Shown here one piece after another: positions 42,117 through 51,400 of a stretch of DNA of 64,000 nt. The position numbers and the translations under genes are program-made. Source of the DNA: Sinorhizobium sp. B11 (lineage in GTDB: Bacteria > Pseudomonadota > Alphaproteobacteria > Rhizobiales > Rhizobiaceae); assembly GCA_039725955.1 (NCBI GenBank), contig CP091033.1, positions 682,001-746,000 on the forward strand, given 5' to 3'. The notes beneath the pieces are model-generated. The model was given only the letters and a program-made list of their open reading frames with translations. It did not search any database and was not told the DNA's origin. Position 1 is the stretch's first letter. Every line of letters starts with the position of its first letter.

Positions 42117-44450
42117 TCAGATGGAAAACGTAATCGTATGTTCTCCTGCATCGAGCCTGGTCTCCTCACCTTGCTCGATCGGGGCGCCATTCGCCTGCAG
42201 CGACTTGCGATCGCCTCTCCCTTGCAGACGCGCGGTCACGCCCTGCGGCAGCACCAGGCGGCATGTGACGGTTCCCTCCTCCAGGGTCCATCCAGCTTCG
42301 ATGCGACCGAAGCGCGTGTCATGCCAGGCCGAAACCGGTGAGAGGGCGGGCAGAATCGCGGGGTCGAAGGCCACTTCCTCGAAGCCGGGCTTGTCTTCCA
42401 GCGGCTTGATGCCGGCAACATCTTCGAAGAGCCATTGGCACACCGCGCCGTAGGCATAGTGGTTATAGCTGTTCATATCGGGATCATAGATCGTGCCGTC
42501 CTCGGCAAGCGCATCCCATCGTTCCCAGATCGATGTCGCGCCGCGTTCGACCTGATAAAGCCAGCCCGGGACCTTCCGGTTGAGGAACATCTTTTCGGCA
42601 AGATCCAGCATGCCGAGCCGCGTTAGCGCAGGTAGCAGGGCAGGGGTGCCAATGAATCCGGTACCGATAACGCCGTCGGTCTCTTCTGCCACTCTGCGGA
42701 AATAGCCGCGAGCGGCCTCCTCATATTCGGGCGGGACAAGGCCATAGAGGAACGCCAGAGACCAGGATGTCTGGTCGTTATGGGCAATGCGGCCGGAGGG
42801 TGAAAAGAACTCGTTCCTGAATGCTGCCCTGATCTCGTTGGCACGCTTTTCCAGCCGAGCGGCCTCGACAGTCTCTCCAAGAATGCGGGCGATTTTTGCC
42901 GTCAGCTGCGTTGAAATGAAATGGTAGAGGGTGGCTGCGCAATCATCCGCTACGGTCGGCCGTGGCTTCCTGTTGTCGCCCACCGGCTGGAGCCAGTCAC
43001 CGAAGGTAAAGCCATGCTCGCCCCAGACGGCGGGCGGGCGTATGATCGGTCCATCCGAAATTCCCCAGAGATACTCGAGCCAGCCCAGCATCGCCGGGAA
43101 GCATTCTTCCAGCACTGCGCTATCGCCGTAATGCAGGTAGAGCTGCCAGGGAATGATGACAATCGCGTCGCCCCAGCCGGTCGAGCCAGCCCAGTCACCC
43201 CGTCCGTCGATCGGGTGCAATCGAGTGGGATCGGGTGAAAAATGCGAAACGGCGCCATTGGCGCGCTGGTCGTGGATCACATCGCGAAGATATTTCTTGA
43301 GGAAGGACTGGCTGTCGGCAAGCCAGCAGGACGCTCCGGCGAAGACCTGCGCATCGCCGGTCCAGCCGAGGCGTTCGTCGCGCTGCGGGCAATCGGTGGG
43401 CACTTCTATAAAATTGGAGCGCTGCGACCAGATGGTGTTGTCGACAAGCTTGTTGACGGCGGCAATACCTGATGTGAAACCGCCGGCGCTTGTCGGCACC
43501 GAGGTTACCGGGACCATGGTGACCGCGATCACTTCGGCCTGGCCGGTGACGGTAATGCGTGCATAGCGAAAGCCCATGAAAGTGAAGAGCGGCGCATATT
43601 CCTCTTCGCCTTCACCCGACAGCGTATAGATCAGCTCGGCACGCGCGCTGCGGTAGTTGCGATTGTCGAAAAAGCGGTCAGCGCCGAGCACTTCGGAATG
43701 CTCGACGCGCACCTGCGCTCCGGCAGTACCTTCGAGCCGCAGCCTTATATAGGCGCCCGCATTCTGCCCGAAATCATAGACGATCCGGCCGTCGCTCTCG
43801 GTCCAGCGATCGACAGGAGCGAGGCCGGGCAGTTCCTTGACTGCGCCGGTCTCGTGCGGAACGAGCAAAGCCTTGTCGAATGAGAGAACATCGATACCGT
43901 GGCTGTCCCGCGGGCGGATGCGGGCATCATAATCTTCGCCATAATAGATCCCGTTGCGCGTAACGGGAGTGAAGCCGCTCTTCCAGCTGTCGTCGGTTTT
44001 AAGGAGCGCTTCGCCGCCCGCGCTTAATTCTGCGATCGCCCCCGTCCGCTCGCCCCAGCAATTGATGATCGGATTGGACGCCCACATCAGTTGGCTGCGA
44101 TACCAGCCGTCGCCGAGCCAGATCTCGATGCGATTGTCGCCGGGCTGCAGGAGTTTCGCGACATCATAGGCCTGATAGGCGATCCGGTCGTCATAACAGG
44201 TCCATCCGGGCGTCAGAAGGTCATCACCCACGCGCTGTCCGTTGATGAAGGCACGATAGAGGCCGAGCGCGGAGATACGCAGCGTTGTTTCGGCAGGAAC
44301 GGCGTCGAGTGCGAATTCACGCGACACAAACGTGCCCGATGTTGCCTGGCCACCGTCGCAGGACGGGCCGATCATTGACGCCGTGAACCGGAAAGCAGAA
44401 CCGGCAAGGCCGTCCTCCCCGGCGATGCCGTGGGCCGAAACAGTCTTCAT
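42117..44450 (-). CDS. Alpha-L-rhamnosidase (GH78)
   Basis: A 777-aa cytoplasmic glycosidase that releases rhamnose from glycosides. The N-terminal Bac_rhamnosid beta domain has YRAFINGQRVGDDLLTPGWT and VAKLLQPGDNRIEIWLGDGW. The (alpha/alpha)6 catalytic domain carries the GH78 core PTDCPQRDERLGWTGDAQVF with its acidic residues, then GWGDAIVIIPWQLYLHYGD and ATSIWERWDALAEDGTIYDP. There is no signal peptide, so substrate must be imported by the following ABC system. The ATG at 44450 follows GGGAGG; the frame is open to 44489. It opens the leftward operon and is divergent from a LacI regulator. Confidence 0.93.
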   Translation of the reverse strand: MKTVSAHGIAGEDGLAGSAFRFTASMIGPSCDGGQATSGTFVSREFALDAVPAETTLRISALGLYRAFINGQRVGDDLLTPGWTCYDDRIAYQAYDVAKLLQPGDNRIEIWLGDGWYRSQLMWASNPIINCWGERTGAIAELSAGGEALLKTDDSWKSGFTPVTRNGIYYGEDYDARIRPRDSHGIDVLSFDKALLVPHETGAVKELPGLAPVDRWTESDGRIVYDFGQNAGAYIRLRLEGTAGAQVRVEHSEVLGADRFFDNRNYRSARAELIYTLSGEGEEEYAPLFTFMGFRYARITVTGQAEVIAVTMVPVTSVPTSAGGFTSGIAAVNKLVDNTIWSQRSNFIEVPTDCPQRDERLGWTGDAQVFAGASCWLADSQSFLKKYLRDVIHDQRANGAVSHFSPDPTRLHPIDGRGDWAGSTGWGDAIVIIPWQLYLHYGDSAVLEECFPAMLGWLEYLWGISDGPIIRPPAVWGEHGFTFGDWLQPVGDNRKPRPTVADDCAATLYHFISTQLTAKIARILGETVEAARLEKRANEIRAAFRNEFFSPSGRIAHNDQTSWSLAFLYGLVPPEYEEAARGYFRRVAEETDGVIGTGFIGTPALLPALTRLGMLDLAEKMFLNRKVPGWLYQVERGATSIWERWDALAEDGTIYDPDMNSYNHYAYGAVCQWLFEDVAGIKPLEDKPGFEEVAFDPAILPALSPVSAWHDTRFGRIEAGWTLEEGTVTCRLVLPQGVTARLQGRGDRKSLQANGAPIEQGEETRLDAGEHTITFSI

Positions 44451-44493
44451 TGAGAACCTCCCTCGACCGCCAATTCCTCCGGCGGTCACTCCG

Positions 44494-44521
44494 TGTATAT
44501 CGTTCTATGTATATCATTCTA
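44494..44521. promoter_or_regulatory. Tandem 14-base direct repeat, candidate LacI operator region
   Basis: TGTATATCGTTCTA and TGTATATCATTCTA lie end to end and differ at one base. They sit in the 142-base region between the divergent rhamnosidase and LacI-family genes. The repeat period of 14 is not a whole helical turn. Binding by the adjacent regulator is inferred. Confidence 0.5.
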
Positions 44522-44592
44522 CACTATCGATTGCCGCGCAAGAGCTTTTGTGCGTATAGTTTTCGCCACACTTGAGAGTAAGGCATTTTGGA

Positions 44593-45612
44593 ATGAAAAA
44601 TCAGGCCGTTAACGTGACGAGGGACAGGATCACCATCCGGGACGTGGCGCAGGATGCCGGTGTCTCCGTCGCTGCGGTGTCGAAGGTTCTGCGCAATGCC
44701 TACGGCGTTAGTGAAGTCTTGCGAACGAAGGTCGAGACCTCGATCGAGAAGCTGAATTACCGACCTTCTGTGGCAGCGCGCGCCATGCGCGGCCGCACGC
44801 AGACAGTCGGTGTGCTGGTCATCGAATTGTCCAACCCCTTCCTGGCCGGGGTCATCGAGGAGGCGAATGCCACCTTGGCCGAAAACGGATTCAAGGCGCT
44901 GATCGGGATTGGTCGTTCCACGAGCCCGATCGAGGCATCGATGATCGAGTCGATGATCGACAATCGCATGGATGGCGTACTGATCATCGCGCCTCGCATA
45001 TCGGGCAAGGTACTGGAGCGCTATGCACGTCAGATCCCGATCGTCGTCATTGCCCATCACGAGCTGCACGCCCAGACCTATGACACCGTTAATTCCGATG
45101 ATCGCAAGGGTGCAACTTTGGCCGTGGAAGCGGCATTGCGGTCCGGCTACGAGAACATCGCGATGCTGAGCTATGAGCTCGCTGATTCACCGCCGACCAT
45201 CGTCGCCCTCCAGCGCGAGAAGGGTTATCTTGACGGCATGAAGACGGCGGGTCTGGCGGCTCGCATCATCCGTCTGCCTCTGGTGGGAGCCGACCGCCGC
45301 GCCGCGATCAATGATTTCCTGGCCTTGAAGGACCGCCCGCGCGCGGTCTTCGTCTGGTCGGATCTTGATGCCGTGCCGCTCATCAATGCCGCGCGCATGA
45401 GCGGTATACGGGTTCCGGAAGATCTTGCGATTATCGGCTACGACAACTCGCCGATGGCGGTCATACCGCTCGTCGGCCTGACCAGCGTGGACCAGAACGC
45501 CGCCGAACTGGGCAGAACCGCTGCCGAGATATTGCTCAGCAGGATTGATGGCCGCGAAGAGGCTCGTCACGTGCTGATCGAGCCGCATGTCGAGATGCGC
45601 GGAAGCACCTGA
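44593..45612 (+). CDS. LacI-family transcriptional regulator of the rhamnoside operon
   Basis: A 339-aa regulator. The helix-turn-helix reads TIRDVAQDAGVSVAAVSKVL with the hinge NYRPSVAARAMRG. A sugar-binding domain starts at TQTVGVLVIELSNPFLAGVI and ends with LTSVDQNAAELGRTAAEILL. I use the ATG at 44593 because the earlier TTG (44572) has no ribosome site. It is divergent from the rhamnosidase gene and probably represses that operon until a rhamnoside-derived ligand binds. Confidence 0.92.
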   Translation: MKNQAVNVTRDRITIRDVAQDAGVSVAAVSKVLRNAYGVSEVLRTKVETSIEKLNYRPSVAARAMRGRTQTVGVLVIELSNPFLAGVIEEANATLAENGFKALIGIGRSTSPIEASMIESMIDNRMDGVLIIAPRISGKVLERYARQIPIVVIAHHELHAQTYDTVNSDDRKGATLAVEAALRSGYENIAMLSYELADSPPTIVALQREKGYLDGMKTAGLAARIIRLPLVGADRRAAINDFLALKDRPRAVFVWSDLDAVPLINAARMSGIRVPEDLAIIGYDNSPMAVIPLVGLTSVDQNAAELGRTAAEILLSRIDGREEARHVLIEPHVEMRGST

Positions 45613-45639
45613 ACGCTACAGCCTTTCTGTGGTCGCAGC

Positions 45640-46059
45640 CTATGCCGCGGCAAAGAGCGTTCTTAAGACGTCTTTCCGCTCTGTAATGTCGGCAACGCTA
45701 TAGCGATCGAAGACCCCGACAAAAGCGGCCGTCGCTTCCCGCAGGATAGGGGGCATGCCGCAGCCTTGTCTGATGGAGCAGGAGGAGCACTCGAGAATAT
45801 CATCCAGACCTTCGGTATGTCGGAGCAAACTGCCAAGATTGATGGAGGTCGCCGGACGATCGAGCCGGATCCCGCCATTTCTGCCTCTGATCGATTCCAC
45901 GAACCCGGCTTTGGCGAGATCCTGAACGACTTTCATCAGGTGGTTCTGGGAGATGTCATAAGCGTCGGCGACCTGTCTGATCGAACAGATCTCTCCCTCA
46001 TGTGATCCAAGGTAAATCATCACGCGGATCGCATAGTCTGTGTAGCGTGTGAGCTTCAT
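45640..46059 (-). CDS. Rrf2-family NO-sensing regulator (NsrR-like)
   Basis: A 139-aa winged-helix regulator starting MKLTRYTDYAIRVMIYLGSH. The recognition part is SIRQVADAYDISQNHLMKVV, followed by the wing GRNGGIRLDRP. The three cysteines that hold an iron-sulphur cluster in NsrR are present in ECSSCSIRQGCGMP. It is divergent from the haemoglobin-fusion and flavohaemoglobin genes, with two palindromes in between, so it should repress NO detoxification until NO destroys its cluster. The frame is open to 46134, but the ATG at 46059 gives the family N-terminus. Confidence 0.92.
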   Translation of the reverse strand: MKLTRYTDYAIRVMIYLGSHEGEICSIRQVADAYDISQNHLMKVVQDLAKAGFVESIRGRNGGIRLDRPATSINLGSLLRHTEGLDDILECSSCSIRQGCGMPPILREATAAFVGVFDRYSVADITERKDVLRTLFAAA

Positions 46060-46087
46060 CGCACCTGCGTCAAAACGCCCGAAAAGA

Positions 46088-46113
46088 AATGATGCATTCC
46101 AATAGCATCTTTT
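46088..46113. promoter_or_regulatory. NsrR-like palindrome 1
   Basis: Inverted GATGC (46091-46095) and GCATC (46105-46109) lie in an AT-rich setting (AAATGATGCATT then ATAGCATCTTTT). This resembles the NsrR operator pattern built on AAGATGCAT half-sites. It is nearer to the regulator gene. Confidence 0.55.
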
Positions 46114-46127
46114 ATCGGCGTCGTATA

Positions 46128-46146
46128 CATGCATTCAAGATGCATG
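46128..46146. promoter_or_regulatory. NsrR-like palindrome 2
   Basis: CATGCAT and ATGCATG form perfect seven-base arms around the five-base spacer TCAAG. The right half reads AAGATGCAT, the NsrR half-site. It lies 17 bases before the haemoglobin-fusion start codon and would block its transcription. Confidence 0.6.
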
Positions 46147-46162
46147 ATTATGGAGCAACGCG

Positions 46163-46849
46163 ATGGATACGGCCAAATTGGAAGAGGGGCAGATCCTCCC
46201 GGTACTGGAGCGGTTTTACGAAAAGGTCCGGCGTGATCCGATGCTTGGCCCGGTTTTCGCCGTGGTTGCGGATTGGCCGGAGCATTTGCAGCGACTAACC
46301 GACTTCTGGTCTTCGCTGATGCTGACATCAGGCAAATACAAGGGCAATCCCGTCGCGATGCACCTGATCCATGCCGACAGAATAGAGCCCGCGATGTTCG
46401 AACGCTGGCTTGCGATATGGCACGAGACAACGAACGAGATGTTGCTGCCTTCGGTTGCGCAGGAGATGCAAATCAAGGCGGGGCGGATTGCCTCGCGCCT
46501 GAACCTGGCGCTGACTGGGGAGGTGCTTGAATTACGGGCCCCAGATGCAGTGCTGGCGCTGACGCCATACAAGACGACAAAGATCTTCGATGAAACGACT
46601 GTGCCGACGGCGCTTCTCGAAAGCCATCGGCTCAAGTCCGGCGCTTGGGCGCTCATCCGCGTTCTGAGGGGCGGCGTGCGTCTGGTGACAGGGCAGACCG
46701 TGAGCTCCTTGAGCCCCGATTGTATCGGCCGGGTCCTGCCTGAGGTCGAGCATCATCTGGAACTCCACGGCCCGGTTCAATTTCAGATCGAATTCTTCGA
46801 TCGCGATCCTCTCCACACTGATAGCATTGAAAGGAAAGAATATGCCTAA
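46163..46849 (+). CDS. Group III truncated haemoglobin fused to a DUF1971 (YeaR-like) domain
   Basis: A 228-aa two-domain protein. Residues 1-125 form a group III truncated globin (ILPVLERFYEKVRRDPMLGP; LTDFWSSLMLTSGKYKGNPV; MHLIHADRIEPAMFERWLAI, which carries the proximal histidine). Residues about 130-225 match DUF1971, a small cupin-like domain (FDETTVPTALLESHRLKSGA; GRVLPEVEHHLELHGPVQFQ). In E. coli the DUF1971 gene yeaR is induced by nitrate and NO through NarL and NsrR, so the fusion with a globin in an NsrR-like module fits NO or redox stress. The start codon of the flavohaemoglobin gene overlaps its end by eight bases. Confidence 0.85.
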   Translation: MDTAKLEEGQILPVLERFYEKVRRDPMLGPVFAVVADWPEHLQRLTDFWSSLMLTSGKYKGNPVAMHLIHADRIEPAMFERWLAIWHETTNEMLLPSVAQEMQIKAGRIASRLNLALTGEVLELRAPDAVLALTPYKTTKIFDETTVPTALLESHRLKSGAWALIRVLRGGVRLVTGQTVSSLSPDCIGRVLPEVEHHLELHGPVQFQIEFFDRDPLHTDSIERKEYA

Positions 46850-48056
46850 GCCACTTTCGCCGCGCACCATCGAACTGGTGAAGCAGAGCGCCCCGGCGGT
46901 CGCCGCCCATGCAAGCGACATTACGAAAACAATGTACGGGCTGCTCTTCAAGGATGAGCACATCAAGGCGCTGTTCAATCAGGCCAATCACGGTGAGAAT
47001 GGTTCTCAGGTTCATGCACTGGCGGCGGCAATCGTCGGCTATGCACAGAATATCGACAACCTCGCACCACTCGTGCCCGTCATCGAACGGATCGCCCACA
47101 AGCACATCGGTTTTCATATCCTCGCCGAGCATTATCCCTACGTCGCCAAATCGTTGCTGGCGGCAATTCGTGAAGTATTGGGCGAAGCAGCATCCGAGGA
47201 ACTTATCAATGCCTGGGGTGAAGCTTACTGGTTCCTTGCTGACACTCTGATCGAAAGAGAGGAGCAGATACGAGCCGAACTCGAAAAGCGGGCAGGCGGC
47301 TGGAACGGATGGCGCGAATTCAGGGTTGCCGAAAAAATCAAGGAAAGCGACGTCGTGACCTCCTTTGTCCTGCGTCCTGTCGACGGACAAACGGTGGCCT
47401 TGCATCGTGCCGGCCAGTACCTGACCTTCGATTTCAGCCTTCCCGAAGGCGTCAAGATGAAGCGGAACTATTCCATCTCATCCGGCCCGAACCAGGATTT
47501 CTACCGCATATCGGTCAAGCGGGAAGAAAACGGCAAGGGCGCGTCGCGCTATCTGCACGATAATGTCGAGGTGGGGGCGATCTTGAAAGTCACTCCGCCT
47601 GCCGGAGATTTCTACCTGCCCGAAGAGCCGACCAGCGAAATGGTTCTGCTGTCCGGCGGCGTGGGTCTTACGCCCATGGTCAGCATGCTGGAAGCGATCG
47701 CTGCCGATTATCCCGAAGTCGAAGCGCATTTCGTACACGGCGCGCTCAACAGCTCGACGCATGCGATGGACAAGCACGTCCGCTCGCTTGCGCAAAGCCA
47801 TGGCCGGGTATCGGTCAGCACCTTCTACAGTGAACCGACGGCTCAGGATGCCGCGGGCTATTCTCATGACGAGGATGGTTTCGTTACCGGGAAATGGCTG
47901 GCCGCAAATACGCCGATTGAAACGGCCAATTTCTATCTCTGCGGACCGAAGCCGTTTCTGAGGGCAATAGTCGGTGACTTGCTGGGCCTTGGCGTTTCGC
48001 GCGATCGCATCCACTACGAATTCTTCGGGCCGACCGATGAGGCGCTGGCCGCCTGA
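46842..48056 (+). CDS. hmp: Flavohaemoglobin, nitric oxide dioxygenase
   Basis: A 404-aa enzyme that oxidises NO to nitrate with O2 and NAD(P)H. The globin domain (1-140) has SAPAVAAHASDITKTMYGLL and the proximal histidine in ERIAHKHIGFHI. The FAD domain carries KRNYSISSGPNQDFYRISVK (RxYS), and the NAD domain carries VLLSGGVGLTPMVSML and the tail NFYLCGPKPFLRAI. The ATG at 46842 follows AAGGAAAG and overlaps the globin-fusion gene by eight bases, so both are co-translated. The frame is open to 46827. Confidence 0.96.
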   Translation: MPKPLSPRTIELVKQSAPAVAAHASDITKTMYGLLFKDEHIKALFNQANHGENGSQVHALAAAIVGYAQNIDNLAPLVPVIERIAHKHIGFHILAEHYPYVAKSLLAAIREVLGEAASEELINAWGEAYWFLADTLIEREEQIRAELEKRAGGWNGWREFRVAEKIKESDVVTSFVLRPVDGQTVALHRAGQYLTFDFSLPEGVKMKRNYSISSGPNQDFYRISVKREENGKGASRYLHDNVEVGAILKVTPPAGDFYLPEEPTSEMVLLSGGVGLTPMVSMLEAIAADYPEVEAHFVHGALNSSTHAMDKHVRSLAQSHGRVSVSTFYSEPTAQDAAGYSHDEDGFVTGKWLAANTPIETANFYLCGPKPFLRAIVGDLLGLGVSRDRIHYEFFGPTDEALAA

Positions 48057-48096
48057 AGCTATCTGTTCAGCCGTCTATTCCAGCACCTCCAGATTC

Positions 48097-48141
48097 GCGA
48101 CCAGGCGAAGCCAGCTTAGGCTTCGCCTGGTCGCTTTCATT
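48097..48141 (+). terminator. Rho-independent terminator after the flavohaemoglobin gene
   Basis: A perfect 16-base stem (48097-48112 with 48119-48134, arms GCGACCAGGCGAAGCC and GGCTTCGCCTGGTCGC, loop of six) is followed by TTTCATT. It lies 40 bases after the stop codon. Confidence 0.85.
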
Positions 48142-48450
48142 ATAAAGACCGTCTTGACACCATAAATTGGACGGAGATGGCGGCCGCTTGTCAGGCGAGG
48201 AGTTCGCCTTTTCGGCAGGTTGCCGATCCCTGGCGAGGCCATTTTATCCAGCGAGCAACCCGATTAATCGCCTGTTCATTTTGTGGTCGCTATTGACCGC
48301 TATCCGCCATTTCGAACAATCCCAGTTTGAATGTAAACTCCCTTTCAAAAGCGATGAAGATGCCTAATTCGAAACGCTCGTGCTCCTGCTCGCATCCAGT
48401 TCCGCAAGAATGCATTCGTTGGACACGAACCCAGTAGAAGAGAAAACACT
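48142..48450 (+). promoter_or_regulatory. Leader and promoter region of ndvB
   Basis: This 309-base region precedes ndvB and contains no gene. TTGACA (48154-48159) and TTGACC (48293-48298) are candidate -35 elements, the latter with a weak AACAAT after 16 bases. A long untranslated leader of about 130 bases or more is likely. No assignment is firm. Confidence 0.4.
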
Positions 48451-51400
48451 ATGACCTCTCAAAATGTTATGGGTGCTACGAGCGTGCATGTTCAAGCATC
48501 GTCCGCGGATCCTGATTTCGGCATTCGCGCGCCGCTCCTGTCGAACGACCAGTTGAGGGCCAGGGCTGCGCAGTTTGCGGAAAGCCGCGCCCTTGATGTA
48601 ACGAATTTCAAGAATTTTGATTTCTTCCAGCGCCACCGGGAGAATGAGGCCGAGATCCTGAGGGTCTACCGCGCCGCTGCCGCTGACGTCGATGCCGGCG
48701 AGAGCATTACGCCCGCCACCGAATGGCTGCTCGACAATCACTACATCGTCGAAGAGGCGATCCAGGAAGTCCGTCGCGACTTTCCGAAGAAGTTCTATCG
48801 CGAGCTGCGCAAGATCACGCTCGACGGGACGGAAGTGCCGCGCACGCTGGCGCTTGCCTGGCTCTACATGGCGCATGCTCACAGCAATATCAGCAATGCC
48901 GGCATGGCAGCCGTCACAGAAGGGTTCCAAGATAAGGAAACGCTGCGCATCGGCGAGCTCTGGGCGCTACCGTCGCTCGTCCGTTATGTGCTGATCGACA
49001 ACCTTCGCCGCGTCGCGTCTCATATCGACAAGAGCCGCCTGATGCGGGCAAGCGCCAATGCCGCGGCGACCCAGGCGATCGCGCTCGGCGACGCAGGCGC
49101 GGCCGATCATCTGGAGACGCTGGCTGCCAGCCTCGACGATACGACCTTCGTCACGCAGCTGCATTATCGCCTGCGCAATGCGCTCGAGCCGACCGAATCC
49201 GCGCTGAGCTGGCTTGAGAGCAAGCTTGCCGCAAAGGGGACCGACGCCGAAGCCGTCATGTCGGCGGAACAGACTCGTCTTGGCGCGGCCAATGCTCTGA
49301 TGGGCAGTATCATCAAGAGCCTGCGCGAGATCAACGATACCGACTGGTCCGAATGGGTCGAAGAGGTCAGCACCATCGACAAGCTGCTTTGGCAGCAGAC
49401 GGATTATGCCGAGCTCGATTCCGGTTCCCGCAACAGCTATCGCCGCCAGATCGAAAAGCTCGCAAAGCGCTCCGACAAGACGGAAATGGATATCGCCGAG
49501 GCGGCCGTGCGCCTGGCCGACCGCGCGAAGGCCGACAGCCAGGATCTTTCGGCTTCAGCCGGCAATGTCGGCTATTATTTCGTCGGCAATGGACGTCCGG
49601 CGCTCGAAACCGAGATCGGCTTCCGGCCACCGCTCGGCTTGCGCTTCATGCGCGTGATCCGCAAGCTGAACTGGCTGGCGATCGCCGTACCGGTTCTGCT
49701 GCTGACGCTGCTGGCACTGGTCATCACCGATGCCATTTTCGTTGACGCCGGCATGCCGCTTTTTGCGACGATCGTGCTGCTGCTGATGTTTGCGCTTCCG
49801 GCTTCCGAGGGAGCGACCGGCCTCTTCAACTTCTTCGCCACCTTCTTCATCACGCCCGACCGCCTCGTCGGCTACGAATTCAAGAAGGGCCTGCCGGCGG
49901 AAGCCCGCACGCTCGTCACGATTCCCTGCCTGATCGGCAAGCGCGAACATGTCGATGAACTCGTTCGTAACCTCGAAGTTCATTACCTCGCCAATGCGCG
50001 CGGTGAGATCTACTACGCGCTTTTGAGCGACTGGCCGGATGCACAGGAAGAACAGAACGCCCGCGATCTGGAAGTGCTCGACTATGCGTTGAGCAAGATT
50101 GCCAATTTGGAGGCACGTTACGCCGAAGACGGCAAGCAGCGCTTCTACCTCCTGCATCGCCGCCGCCAATATAATCCCGCCGAAGGCGCCTGGATGGGCT
50201 GGGAGCGCAAGCGCGGCAAGCTGCACGAACTGAATATGCTGCTGCGTGGCGAGCCGAATACGAGTTTCCTGCCGGGCGCCGATGTCGTGCCGCAGGACGT
50301 GAAATATGTGATGACGCTCGACAGCGACACGCGTGTCGTCCGCGACACGGTGACCAAGCTTGTCGGCAAGCTGCATCATCCGATCAACCGCCCTGTCTTC
50401 GACGAAAAGAAACAGCGTGTCGTTGATGGTTACGGCGTGCTCCAGCCCCGCGTGACGCCGTCGCTGACGACAGGCAAGGATGCATCGACCTTCCAGCGCG
50501 TCTTCTCGGTCAATCGCGGTCTCGACCCTTACGTCTTTGCCGTCTCTGACGTTTATCAGGACATTACCGGCGAAGGCACGTTTACCGGCAAGGGGCTCTA
50601 TCACGTCGATGCTTTCGAGGCGTCGCTGAAGGGCCGGATCAAGGAAAACTCCGTTCTGAGCCACGACCTGCTCGAAGGTTCGATGGCGCGCTGCGCACTT
50701 GTGACGGACTGCGAACTGGTCGAGGATTTTCCGATCCGTTATGAGGTGGAAGTCTCGCGCCAGCACCGCTGGGCCCGCGGCGACTGGCAACTTCTTCCCT
50801 ATATCTTCGATGATCGCCGTGGCGTGACTGCGCTCGGCTGCTGGAAGATGTTCGACAATCTTCGCCGCTCGCTGACCCCGATCGCCTGGTTCCTGGCATC
50901 GGTTCTCGGCTGGTACTGGATGGACCCGCTTGGTGCGCTCATCTGGCAGATCCTGCTGATCTTCAGCCTGTTCGTTGCGCCGACCCTGTCGCTGATCAAT
51001 GGTATCATCCCTCGCACCAGCGACATCATCCTTCAGGCGCACCTGCATACGGTCTGGAAAGACATCGAGAATGCCAACGCCCAGGTGGCGATGCGCATCG
51101 TCTTCATCGCCGACATTGCCTGCGTGATGGCCGACGCAATCATCCGCTCGCTCTATCGACTGTTCGTCAGCCGCAAGCTGATGCTGCAGTGGCGTACGGC
51201 CGCGAGCGCCCAGGCCATGGCGCAGACGACCATCCTCGGCCACTACAAGGTCATGTGGCGGGCTCCGGTGCTTGCCATCCTGGCATTGCTTTTCGTCATT
51301 TCCTCCGGCGACAGCGCCTGGATGGTCGGTCTTCCCTTCGTCATTCTGTGGGCGCTCTCGCCGGCTATCGCCTGGACGGTCAGCCAGACGGCGGAAACCG

